Source: Spirochaetia bacterium (GTDB lineage: Bacteria; Spirochaetota; UBA4802; UBA5550). From it: a stretch of 64,000 bases of DNA. Numbering within the stretch: position 1 is the stretch's first letter; every line of letters starts with the position of its first letter. The position numbers and the translations under genes are program-made. Of this stretch, positions 35,523-42,673 are shown one piece after another. The notes below the pieces were generated by a model, which had not been told where the DNA came from, ran no database searches, and saw nothing but the letters and a program-made list of their open reading frames with translations. The stretch lies in NCBI GenBank assembly GCA_009885955.1, contig VFJS01000003.1, positions 273,086 through 337,085 of the forward strand. Reading direction: 5' to 3'.

Positions 35523-35993
35523 ATGAATAGAATAATATTTTTAATTATTTCAATAGTAATATCTGCTTCAATCCTTTTCTCCTGGACCCGTTTTACAGAT
35601 AATGGGAATGAAACAATTTCAGATAATGGAACAGGGCTTTTATGGCAGAAGTGTTCAGCAGGAAAATCCGGGACAAATTGTATAACAGGAACAGCATCAA
35701 CTTATACATGGGAAAATGCACTTACATATTGTGAAGGATTAACCTTTGCCGAAAGAAGCAACTGGAGACTTCCAAATATAAATGAACTGAAAAGTATTAT
35801 TGATTATAGTACATACAATCCTGCTATCAACGGAACATATTTCCCTGAAACTACGCCGTTGAGCTACTGGTCTTCCAGTATCGACGTTCTCTTTACGGCC
35901 TACGCATGGGACGTTAGGTTTATCAACGGCTTCGTGGCCAGCATGCTTAAGACGACGAGTAGCAGTTATGTTCGTTGTGTTTCCGGACCGTAG
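35523..35993 (+). CDS. secreted DUF1566 (C-type-lectin-like) protein
   Basis: 156 residues. Signal peptide IIFLIISIVISASILFS. The remainder is one DUF1566 domain: DNGNETISDNGTGLLWQKCS, TYTWENALTYC, SNWRLPNINELKSIID, NPAINGTYFPET, SYWSSS, and terminal SYVRCVSGP. It is the single-domain counterpart of the C-terminus of the upstream lipoprotein and lies 395 bases after it. Its last 40 codons share the variable-region pattern, while its earlier codons are AT-rich. Likely a ligand-binding surface or secreted protein. Confidence 0.85.
   Translation: MNRIIFLIISIVISASILFSWTRFTDNGNETISDNGTGLLWQKCSAGKSGTNCITGTASTYTWENALTYCEGLTFAERSNWRLPNINELKSIIDYSTYNPAINGTYFPETTPLSYWSSSIDVLFTAYAWDVRFINGFVASMLKTTSSSYVRCVSGP
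35865..35989 (+). other. putative diversity-generating retroelement variable region, copy 2
   Basis: From TACTGGTCTTCC to TTTCCGGACC. Aligned to copy 1 by codon, 12 of the first 30 codons change the amino acid; in nearly all of these the first two bases differ and the third base (C or T) is kept, as from an AAC/AAT template. Frame codons TGG, GTT, TTT, GGC, GTG, AAG and ACG are shared. One extra codon follows position 30, and a few synonymous third-base differences (TCG/TCT, ACC/ACG, GCG/GCA) indicate a related but not identical template. Confidence 0.65.
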
Positions 35994-36041
35994 GTTATTT
36001 GGTTATTTAAAAAATATTCAATGCGTTAAAGAATTGAAAGA

Positions 36042-36424
36042 ATGAAATTTTTATTCTAATTTGTAAGCTTACCCTCATAAGCATCCTTCCCCTCCAAGCC
36101 CAAGACATCCCTTTAAAAAACGAAGTCTCCATAAACGAAATCTACTCCGACCCCCTGGGGACTTTCGGCAAAAAAATAATCTGGACCGGGAAGATTGAAA
36201 AAGTAATAAGCGTATCCTTTCCCGTGGGATTGTTGCTAAAAACCGACGGTTACCTCTGGTATGCCAAAATCTATGACCTGAAAAAAATTGAAAAGGACTC
36301 CATCAAGGATGAAAACATTGTCATCATCAAAGGTACATACATCTCAAAGGAAAAGGTGATGTTTCAGGGGAGCATGCTGGAAGTGCCTTCGATTTTCGGG
36401 GTTGAGGTGCTGAGAGGAAAATAG
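36042..36424 (+). pseudogene. small secreted hypothetical protein with a start-region frameshift
   Basis: The long frame ending at 36424 is open from 36038 and reads IFILICKLTLISILPLQAQ, a clear signal peptide, then DIPLKNEVSINEIYSDPLG and about 85 more residues ending GVEVLRGK. No standard start codon exists in this frame before the signal peptide. ATG 36042 is one base out of frame; restoring one A in the AAA-TTTTT tract at 36045-36052 would give MKIFILICKLTL. The first in-frame standard start (GTG 36224) would remove the signal peptide and half the domain. The fold looks like a small beta-rich OB-like domain (KKIIWTGKIEKVIS, LWYAKIYDL, IVIIKGTYIS). Either a recent mutation or an assembly error. 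Confidence 0.6.
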
Positions 36425-36453
36425 GTTTAGGGGCTGGAAAGTTCAGGGAAAAC

Positions 36454-36610
36454 GTCTGAACCATGATTATAAGGATTAAAGGATTAACGTGATTAAGAGA
36501 TTCGGTAGTGTACATAATCGTGCAGTGCAATGGGTAAGTAGATTTTTAAAACCAATTATATGATACTGTAATCAAGCCAATCCCTTAATCATGAAAATCA
36601 TGGTTCAGAC
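36454..36610. repeat. palindromic repeat unit D
   Basis: Left arm GTCTGAACCATGATTATAAG with GATTAAAGGATTAACGTGAT; right arm ATCAAGCCAATCCCTTAATC with ATGAAAATCATGGTTCAGAC. The outer 9 bases GTCTGAACC/GGTTCAGAC pair exactly. It begins 29 bases after the stop of the small secreted protein. Confidence 0.8.
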
Positions 36611-36740
36611 AGATGGGGGAATTAAGTATATTTAATATTTCCTCGACAAATCTGATTTTTTTTATTGATTTTATTAACATAATATTAGTATAAATATAAT
36701 ATGAGATTATCATGTCATACTATTGAAGGAATAAACTATA

Positions 36741-36950
36741 ATGAAAAATGAGATTATTTTTTACATCGAAGAATCTATGGAAGGTGGATATGAAGCCAGG
36801 GCGCTTGGGGCATCCCTTTTCACAGAAGGCGATACAATTGATGAATTAAAGGAGAGTATCCGTGATGCTGTACGGTGTCATTTCAATGAAGCCGATATGC
36901 CTCAAATCATCAGGCTCCATTTTGTCCGCGAAGAGGCAATCGCTCTTTGA
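36741..36950 (+). CDS. HicB-like antitoxin
   Basis: 69 residues. The HicB partial RNase-H-like fold is recognisable: EIIFYIEESMEGGYEARALGASLFTEGDTIDELKESIRDAVRCHF. It lacks the DNA-binding extension found on longer HicB proteins. Its stop TGA overlaps the TTG start of the HicA-like gene, so the pair is co-translated. The expected role is to neutralise the RNA-cleaving partner. Confidence 0.78.
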   Translation: MKNEIIFYIEESMEGGYEARALGASLFTEGDTIDELKESIRDAVRCHFNEADMPQIIRLHFVREEAIAL

Positions 36951-37129
36951 AACTGCCCCGGAATGAAAGCGGGCAGACACTTGCAAAAAAATTTTCCGGT
37001 TTGGGATATGCAATTACCAGCCAGACCGGAAGTCATATACGGTTAACCACCTCGTATAATGGTGAGCATCAGATAACTATCCCTGCACGTAAAAACCTCA
37101 AAATCGGAACCTTGATTATCTTGATTTAA
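36947..37129 (+). CDS. HicA-like mRNA interferase, C-terminus replaced by a repeat arm
   Basis: 60 residues from TTG 36947, overlapping the antitoxin stop. N-terminal MKLPRNESGQTLAKKFSGLGYAI, catalytic-His strand QTGSHIRLTT and GEHQITIPARKNLKIGTL match HicA (double-stranded RNA-binding-like fold; active His in GSHIR). After KIGTL the family normally continues with a helix (xxILxxxGI...), but here the frame enters repeat unit E and ends within four codons (IILI). The toxin may be inactive or weakened, or the tail may be dispensable. Confidence 0.75.
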   Translation: MKLPRNESGQTLAKKFSGLGYAITSQTGSHIRLTTSYNGEHQITIPARKNLKIGTLIILI

Positions 37130-37307
37130 GGATTACCTTGATAAAAAGATTTAAAAGTATATAATCATACTGAAAAATGAAAATTGATGTTTAAATTCGG
37201 GCCGAAGGACAATTTAAAGGTTTTAAGAAAAGAAGAATTTTGTCTCAACAGTTTGAGCTGTATGATACAGAAATCAAGCCAATCCTTAAATCATGAAAAT
37301 CATGGTT
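37107..37307. repeat. palindromic repeat unit E, between two convergent toxin genes
   Basis: Left arm GAACCTTGATTATCTTGATT with TAAGGATTACCTTGAT supplies the end and stop codon of the HicA-like gene. Right arm ATCAAGCCAATCCTTAAATC with ATGAAAATCATGGTT runs to 37307 and reaches the stop codon of the PIN-domain gene on the other strand. The spacer is about 125 AT-rich bases. Confidence 0.8.
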
Positions 37308-37740
37308 ATTTTTTCACTTTCCTCAATTTTTTTTCTAATAGATTATTCAATGTGCCTCTGGATTTTGTTCTGTAAATGTAATAATCGGAATCAATTGTTA
37401 TTATTTCCGTGATTCCTGTAATTTCGGAAATTACAATTAATGAGCTGTCTGCCAGATCCATGGGCACATCGGAATATTTTTTTGACAATTCAATGATCCT
37501 TTCTATATGGTCAAATTCAATATCAATAATGCCGACTGCTTTTCGGTTGAGCCATTCCAGAAAATTTATCTGGGCATTCAGATTGTAGCTTAACATATGG
37601 GAAGCCTCGGTAATTACCGGCCAGGTGGTAAAAAGTTTCCCTTTAAAATTTTTTAAGAAAGTTTTTACAATTTCATGATAGAAGTCATCCCTGTCAAAAA
37701 GAGCTATTAATGGACCTGCATCAATGAGAGAATTTTTCAT
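37306..37740 (-). CDS. PIN-domain ribonuclease toxin (VapC-like)
   Basis: 144 residues. PIN fold: SLIDAGPLIALFDRDD with the first catalytic Asp (Asp7), TEASHMLS with the conserved Glu, DVPMDLADSSLIVISEITGITEIITIDSDYYIYR with the later acidic residues. Its start overlaps the 3' end of the antitoxin gene by 20 bases, the usual arrangement. Expected to cut RNA when the antitoxin is lost. The stop codon abuts repeat unit E. Confidence 0.88.
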   Translation of the reverse strand: MKNSLIDAGPLIALFDRDDFYHEIVKTFLKNFKGKLFTTWPVITEASHMLSYNLNAQINFLEWLNRKAVGIIDIEFDHIERIIELSKKYSDVPMDLADSSLIVISEITGITEIITIDSDYYIYRTKSRGTLNNLLEKKLRKVKK

Positions 37741-37969
37741 TTAACTTTTCTTTAAGCAGTTTTTTGTATTGAACCGATAGATTGCCATTATTACTTCCAT
37801 GTCTGCCGAAGAGGTCTCTTCCCAGATCAAAGGGTGAAAGTTTATTGTCATATTCCATGAAAAATAGATTCAGCGCGTCTTTGATTATTGCTGATTTTGA
37901 TAAATGTTCCTTTCGCGCAATTTCATTTAATTGCTTTTCAATTTTTGCCGGTAATCTTAAAGATATCAT
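37721..37969 (-). CDS. ribbon-helix-helix antitoxin
   Basis: 82 residues from ATG 37969, with GGAGG five bases upstream; a longer frame to 38023 has no ribosome site. N-terminal MISLRLPAKIEKQLNEIARKEHLSKSAIIKDALNLFF is a classic CopG/RHH DNA-binding unit; the rest (DLGRDLFGRHGSNNGNLS...) is the toxin-binding tail. It would bind the palindromic operator at 37986 and repress its own operon, with the PIN toxin as co-repressor. Confidence 0.88.
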   Translation of the reverse strand: MISLRLPAKIEKQLNEIARKEHLSKSAIIKDALNLFFMEYDNKLSPFDLGRDLFGRHGSNNGNLSVQYKKLLKEKLNEKFSH

Positions 37970-37985
37970 ATTTCCTCCATTGATA

Positions 37986-38006
37986 TGTAATACAAGTTGT
38001 ATTACA
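37986..38006 (-). promoter_or_regulatory. perfect palindromic operator of the RHH/PIN operon
   Basis: TGTAATACAA-G-TTGTATTACA, a 21-bp perfect dyad 17 bases before the antitoxin start codon. Position and symmetry fit an autoregulatory operator for the ribbon-helix-helix protein. Confidence 0.75.
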
Positions 38007-38495
38007 TTGGCATAGTCCGTCAAGAATTTTTAGGTGTTACAGTCATAATTTTAAGGTTTCATACACAGGCGCTATTTTTTCATTTTATAGGGTGACATAG
38101 AGGTTTAGGGATATTGCTTTATATTAAATATATCAAACAATATAATTTTTGTAACAAATGAGTTATAATATCCTATCATATAAATATGCTTTAATATTTA
38201 ATAAAAAAAGGGGGTTATGTCTCTTCATATTTTGATTTTTAAAAAAAATGTTAAGGGAAAGTACTTATTTAAAATTTAAAGGAATTCAAAAGAAAAAAAT
38301 TGTTGATTAAAAATTCACATATCAGACTATTGGTTTCAACAAATGGTTGCGGATAATATAGATTTATCAATAGTCAGGGATATAATGAAGACAATATTTT
38401 AAATTTGTCTAATTTAATATAATATAACATTTTTTACTATTTGGCCTTTTTCATTTTTTTTAACCGTAATAATATAATATTTAGGAGGAGAGATA
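38007..38495. other. AT-rich leader region before fhs
   Basis: About 490 bases, very AT-rich, with no credible gene and no strong palindrome found. It marks the boundary between the accessory island and the Wood-Ljungdahl genes and should contain the promoter of fhs. A strong ribosome site (AGGAGGAGA) ends it. Confidence 0.45.
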
Positions 38496-40268
38496 ATGAG
38501 TGTGGCTAAACTTGACCCAACCAAACTTGCTGACTGGCAGGTAGCAGAAGAAGCAGAAAAAGAGATGAAAACTGTTTACCAGCTTGCAGAAGGATTGGGA
38601 ATTAAAAATGAAGAGTTAATACCGTACGGCCATTATTTTGGCAAAGTAGATTTTGAAGCAGTTCTTGAAAGATTAAAAAACAGGCCCGATGGGAAGTACA
38701 TCGATGTAACAGCGATTACTCCCACTCCCCTCGGCGAAGGGAAGAGCACTTCCACCATGGGCCTCGTACAGGGGTTCGGAAAAAGGGGTAAACTGGTTAC
38801 CGGCGCCATCAGGCAGCCTTCCGGCGGACCGACAATGAATGTGAAAGGAAGCGCGGCAGGCGGCGGATTGTCTCAGTGTATTCCCCTCACACCCTTTTCA
38901 CTGGGCCTCACAGGCGACATCAATGACATCATGAACGCGCACAACCTGGGAATGGTTGCCCTCACATCGAGGATGCAGCATGAATTCAACTACGATGACG
39001 CAATGCTCTCGTCAAAGAAACTGAAGCGCCTTGATATTGATCCGCACAATGTTGAGATGAAATGGATTATAGACTTCTGTGCCCAATCGCTCCGCGAAAT
39101 GACAATAGGGATGGGCGGGCCTAAAAACGGACTCATGATGAAATCGGGATTTGCCATTGCCGTCAGCTCAGAGCTCATGGCCATACTCGCCGTTGCCACA
39201 AGCCTTGCAGACATGAGGGAGAGAATGGGTAAGGTTGTTGTAGCGTACAGTAAAAAGGGTGAGCCTGTAACCACAAAAGATCTGGAAGTTGACGGCGCAA
39301 TGACCGCATGGATGTTCAACGCCATCAACCCGAACCTACTTCAGACAATTGAAGGGCAGCCGGTATTCGTTCACGCCGGACCTTTTGCAAACATAGCAAT
39401 AGGCCAGTCTTCCATCGTTGCCGACAGGCTCGCGCTGAAGCTTGGCGACTACCATGTCACCGAAAGCGGTTTCGGAGCTGATATCGGTTTTGAGAAATTC
39501 TGGAATTTAAAATGCCGTTTCAGCGGGCTTAAGCCCCATTGCGCAGTAATCGTTGCCACGGTCAGGGCATTGAAGAGCCACGGCGGCGGACCTGCCGTTC
39601 CTCCGGGAAAACCGCTTGATCCGGTATACAAAACAGAAAATGTAGGTCTCGTAGATAAGGGATGCACAAATTTATTGAAGCATATTGAGACAGTGAAGAA
39701 GGCCGGGATCAATCCCGTTGTCTGCATAAACTCTTTTTTCACTGACACGAAGGCCGAAATCGCCATTATCAAGAAAAATGTTGAGGCAGCAGGCGCCAGA
39801 TGTGCAGTATCTGACCACTGGCTGAAAGGCGGAGAAGGGGCGCTGGAGCTCACCGATGCGGTTATCGATGCATGCGAAGAGAAGAATGACTTTAAATTTC
39901 TCTATGAGCTTAGTGTTCCCCTGAGCAAGAGGATAGAACTCATAGCAAAAGAAGTTTACGGAGCCGACGGAGTCAGTTATACACCGGATGCGCAGATCAA
40001 ACTTACGAAACTCGAGAAGGATCCTGAAACCTCGAAGCTCGGCACATGCATGGTAAAGACCCATTTAAGCCTTTCCCATGACCCGACGCTGAAAGGCGCG
40101 CCAAAGGGCTGGACTCTGCCTATACGGGATATATTAATGTACAGGGGCGCCGGATTTGTTGTTCCTGTTGCAGGAGCAATAACCCTTATGCCGGGAACAG
40201 CATCGGACCCTGCATACAGAAGGGTTGATGTTGATGTTAAGAGAAGAAAAGTTACCGGAGTTTTTTAA
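38496..40268 (+). CDS. fhs: formate-tetrahydrofolate ligase
   Basis: 590 residues, somewhat longer than the usual 555-560 because of an N-terminal extension. It makes 10-formyl-tetrahydrofolate from formate, THF and ATP, the entry to the methyl branch. P-loop [16 protein letters not shown], then [54 protein letters not shown], and the C-terminal [17 protein letters not shown] for THF binding. It has its own terminator (40284-40317), so it is separate from the cooC-acs unit. In acetogens the enzyme runs forward; in acetate or formate oxidisers it can run in reverse. Confidence 0.97.
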   Translation: MSVAKLDPTKLADWQVAEEAEKEMKTVYQLAEGLGIKNEELIPYGHYFGKVDFEAVLERLKNRPDGKYIDVTAITPTPLGEGKSTSTMGLVQGFGKRGKLVTGAIRQPSGGPTMNVKGSAAGGGLSQCIPLTPFSLGLTGDINDIMNAHNLGMVALTSRMQHEFNYDDAMLSSKKLKRLDIDPHNVEMKWIIDFCAQSLREMTIGMGGPKNGLMMKSGFAIAVSSELMAILAVATSLADMRERMGKVVVAYSKKGEPVTTKDLEVDGAMTAWMFNAINPNLLQTIEGQPVFVHAGPFANIAIGQSSIVADRLALKLGDYHVTESGFGADIGFEKFWNLKCRFSGLKPHCAVIVATVRALKSHGGGPAVPPGKPLDPVYKTENVGLVDKGCTNLLKHIETVKKAGINPVVCINSFFTDTKAEIAIIKKNVEAAGARCAVSDHWLKGGEGALELTDAVIDACEEKNDFKFLYELSVPLSKRIELIAKEVYGADGVSYTPDAQIKLTKLEKDPETSKLGTCMVKTHLSLSHDPTLKGAPKGWTLPIRDILMYRGAGFVVPVAGAITLMPGTASDPAYRRVDVDVKRRKVTGVF

Positions 40269-40283
40269 ATCAGTTTAATTTCA

Positions 40284-40317
40284 TGTTTTCAGCCGGAGTA
40301 TTCTCCGGCTGAAAACA
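40284..40317 (+). terminator. rho-independent-like terminator after fhs
   Basis: A 15-bp perfect stem, TGTTTTCAGCCGGAG with its complement, closes a TATT loop 15 bases after the fhs stop. The A/T pairs at the base provide a U-rich 3' side in part; no long T-run follows. Confidence 0.75.
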
Positions 40318-40427
40318 GAATATTTAATAAATATGGTTCTTTGCAAAAAACTGCTTTATTTTTTTAGTGCCTTTTAATGATTGTTAAAAGTAATGTTTAA
40401 CGTGAAATTGGCAAGGCCCGGCACCAT

Positions 40428-40504
40428 GGGAGTATCCGTTATCCGCTGTATCTTATACTCCCGGGTTTTAAGAGGCTGATGCCGGATAACATAAATTATC
40501 AGCC
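40428..40504 (+). ncRNA. candidate structured leader with complementary hairpin loops upstream of cooC
   Basis: Hairpin 1: GGGAGTAT (40428-40435) with ATACTCCC (40455-40462). Hairpin 2: GGCTGAT (40474-40480) with ATCAGCC (40498-40504). The loop of hairpin 1 contains GTTATCCG (40438-40445), and the loop of hairpin 2 contains its exact complement CGGATAAC (40483-40490), which would permit an 8-bp kissing contact. It lies 68 bases before the cooC start. I do not recognise a known riboswitch consensus. Confidence 0.35.
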
Positions 40505-40571
40505 CCGTTGAGCAGTACGTTGTTCATGATTGTGAGAGGTTCATAATTGAAATGCTGATCAGGAAGTGTTT

Positions 40572-41327
40572 ATGAGCTATGTCATAGCAGTAGCCGGGAA
40601 GGGGGGGACGGGAAAATCAACTGTCTCTTCACTCATAATAAGGTTTTTGCTGAAAAGTGGAAAATTTCCGATTCTTGCCGTAGATGCAGATCCAAATACA
40701 AACCTTCCAAATTCCATCGGAGTAGACGTACAAAATTCCATTGGTTCAGTCCTCTCCGAATACATGAAAGACAGAATTTCCATACCCCAGGGCATGACCA
40801 AACAGGCCTATCTTGAGATGAAACTGCACCAGATTATTAAAGAAGACAGAAACATGGATGTTCTTGTAATGGGGTGCCCGGAGGGATCGGGATGCTATTG
40901 CGGCGCAAATGCAATTTTAAAGAGCTATTTTGATGATTTGAAAAAGAACTATAAATACGTTGTCGTGGACAACGAAGCTGGCATGGAGCATTTCAGCAGA
41001 AAGACCACTGCTGAAATCGACCTTCTCATTTTCTGCACTAATTATTCACTCAAGGGACTCAAGACCGTTGAGCGGCTTTCTACAATGGTTGATGATTTAA
41101 AATTAAATATAAAGAAAAGATATGTCCTTGTAAATCAGGCCCCCGAGGTCCTGGACAGTAAATTTTTAAGTGAAATCGAAAAAATCGGCATCCCTTTCCT
41201 CGGACATATCGCCATGGACAGCATGATTGCTGATTATGATGTGAAGGGGATACCATTAACAACCCTTCCTGATGACTCCATTTCCGTAATAAAACTGGAC
41301 GAGATGCTGGGCAGGGTGATCAGTTAG
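40572..41327 (+). CDS. cooC: CooC-type nickel-insertion ATPase for CODH/ACS
   Basis: 251 residues from ATG 40572 (AGGA upstream; GTG 40566 is an alternative). SIMIBI P-loop ATPase with deviant Walker A GKGGTGKSTVSSLI, AVDADPNTNLP (Walker A' region), GCPEGSGCYCGANAIL with the Cys-x-Cys that binds metal in CooC dimers, and VVDNEAGMEHFSRKT. It delivers nickel to CODH or ACS at the expense of ATP. It opens the gene string that leads to acsD and the CODH gene. A second cooC-like gene is at 58558. Confidence 0.93.
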   Translation: MSYVIAVAGKGGTGKSTVSSLIIRFLLKSGKFPILAVDADPNTNLPNSIGVDVQNSIGSVLSEYMKDRISIPQGMTKQAYLEMKLHQIIKEDRNMDVLVMGCPEGSGCYCGANAILKSYFDDLKKNYKYVVVDNEAGMEHFSRKTTAEIDLLIFCTNYSLKGLKTVERLSTMVDDLKLNIKKRYVLVNQAPEVLDSKFLSEIEKIGIPFLGHIAMDSMIADYDVKGIPLTTLPDDSISVIKLDEMLGRVIS

Positions 41328-41470
41328 TACTGATGTGTACAATTATCAGCAACGAGGTAAATTGACAGCAGGGCAGGACTCAATTAAGAATATTAAAAGT
41401 GGCCGGTTTTCAGGCCGTTTTTATATTAATATATCTATTAAGATTAAGAAACTGTCAAGGAGGTAGATTA

Positions 41471-41674
41471 ATGGCAGATCAGATAGTGGAAAAAAAGGAT
41501 TTCAGCGGAAAGATGGTTAAGGTTCTTGGTGAGACATACGAACCGGGATCACCAACCGGACGCGACAACTGGAGAACCAAAATTTTAAGCAGGGATTTAA
41601 ACATGATGTTTCTTAAAACATCCCAGCGCTACTGGTACAGTACAGACTGGTATGGAAGTGAAAAGAAAAGATAA
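41471..41674 (+). CDS. small hypothetical protein inside the CODH/ACS operon
   Basis: 67 residues from ATG 41471, which has AAGGAGG 6-12 bases upstream; a longer frame from 41399 is rejected. The protein is basic and aromatic: VLGETYEPGSPTGRDNWRTKILSRDLNMMFLKTSQRYWYSTDWYGSEKKR. There is no Cys motif, signal peptide or membrane span. It lies 30 bases before acsD and has its own excellent ribosome site, so it is very likely translated with the CODH/ACS proteins. Function unknown; a small subunit or assembly factor is possible. Confidence 0.7.
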   Translation: MADQIVEKKDFSGKMVKVLGETYEPGSPTGRDNWRTKILSRDLNMMFLKTSQRYWYSTDWYGSEKKR

Positions 41675-41704
41675 AAATATTTTATAACACGTAGGAGGAG
41701 ATTA

Positions 41705-42655
41705 ATGGCTTTTGATATTCCAAAAATCGATTATTCCGGAAAGATTAGAGAAATAACACTCGGCAGCGGAGACAAGGCTGTAAAGGTCGGCGGTGCAAGC
41801 TGCTTCCCATTTTATCTCTTTGAAGGCAAGATGCCGAATCTGCCGAAGATTTCAATGGAAGTATGGGACTACCAACCGGATGACTGGGCCGAAGCTGCAG
41901 TTGAGCCATTTAAAGATGTTATCGGCGATCCGGTAGCATGGGCAAAAAAATGCGTAAATGAATATGGGGCAGAGCTTATCACGCTCCAGCTCAAGAGCAT
42001 CGATCCCAACGGGCTGAACAGGAGCGCAAAGGAGGCTGCCGAGATTGCAGTCAAGGTAATAGATGCGGTAAGTGTTCCGGTAATACTCTGGGGCGTCGCG
42101 AACCATGAGAAGGACACTGAAGTGCTCAGGCTCATAGCTGAGAAATGTGAAGGAAAGAGGCTGTCCCTTGGCCCTGTAGAGGAAGGGGATTACAAGCAGA
42201 TAGGCGCCGGAGCAATAGCCTACAAGCATCTGGTTATCGCGTCCTCGCCCATCGACATTAACCTTGCGAAACAGCTGAACATTCTGCTCGGGAACCTTGG
42301 TGTGGGGGAAGGCCAGATACTGGTCGATCCAACAACCGGTGCCCTGGGATACGGGCTGGAATATACGTATTCGGTTATGGAAAGGGACAGGATGGCTGCC
42401 CTTACGCAGGAAGATGAAAAACTTCAATATCCCATCATATGTAATGTGGGTGTTGAGACATGGAAAATTAAGGAATCAAAATTAAAAGAGCAGGAAGATC
42501 CAAAGCTCGGTGATGCAAAGAAAAGAGGAATCATGATCGAGTGCGTAACGGCTATGTCTCTGCTGATGGCCGGCGCCGATATACTCATCATGCGTCACCC
42601 TGAATCGATCACTCTTATCAAAAAGATGATCAAAGATCTTTCTTCTCCAGAATAA
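41705..42655 (+). CDS. acsD: CODH/ACS delta subunit (corrinoid protein small subunit)
   Basis: 316 residues, AGGAGG-type ribosome site before ATG 41705. TIM-barrel protein of the CdhD/AcsD family: GGASCFPFYLFEGKMPNLPKISMEVWD near the N-terminus, LITLQLKSIDPNG, VPVILWGVANHEKDTEVLRLIAEKCEGKRL, GLGYGLEYTYSVMERDRMAAL, LLMAGADILIMRHPESI. With AcsC it forms the corrinoid iron-sulfur protein that receives the methyl group from methyl-THF and hands it to acetyl-CoA synthase. It sits 18 bases before the CODH gene, in one operon. Confidence 0.95.
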   Translation: MAFDIPKIDYSGKIREITLGSGDKAVKVGGASCFPFYLFEGKMPNLPKISMEVWDYQPDDWAEAAVEPFKDVIGDPVAWAKKCVNEYGAELITLQLKSIDPNGLNRSAKEAAEIAVKVIDAVSVPVILWGVANHEKDTEVLRLIAEKCEGKRLSLGPVEEGDYKQIGAGAIAYKHLVIASSPIDINLAKQLNILLGNLGVGEGQILVDPTTGALGYGLEYTYSVMERDRMAALTQEDEKLQYPIICNVGVETWKIKESKLKEQEDPKLGDAKKRGIMIECVTAMSLLMAGADILIMRHPESITLIKKMIKDLSSPE

Positions 42656-42673
42656 ATATAGGAGGACAAAATA

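Noticed and set aside
32228-37307. The clustered palindromes as a CRISPR array
   Set aside because: Units are irregularly spaced, oriented as inverted pairs, separated by genes and have no short constant repeat or unique spacers; no cas genes are present.
36001-38495. A DGR template repeat or reverse transcriptase near the DUF1566 genes
   Set aside because: No second copy of the TTTCCGGACC block with AAC-rich codons and no reverse-transcriptase motif (YxDD) was seen on either strand in this window.
40318-40571. Cobalamin or tetrahydrofolate riboswitch before cooC
   Set aside because: The conserved cobalamin box and the THF core sequence are not recognisable; only an unassigned pair of hairpins was kept.
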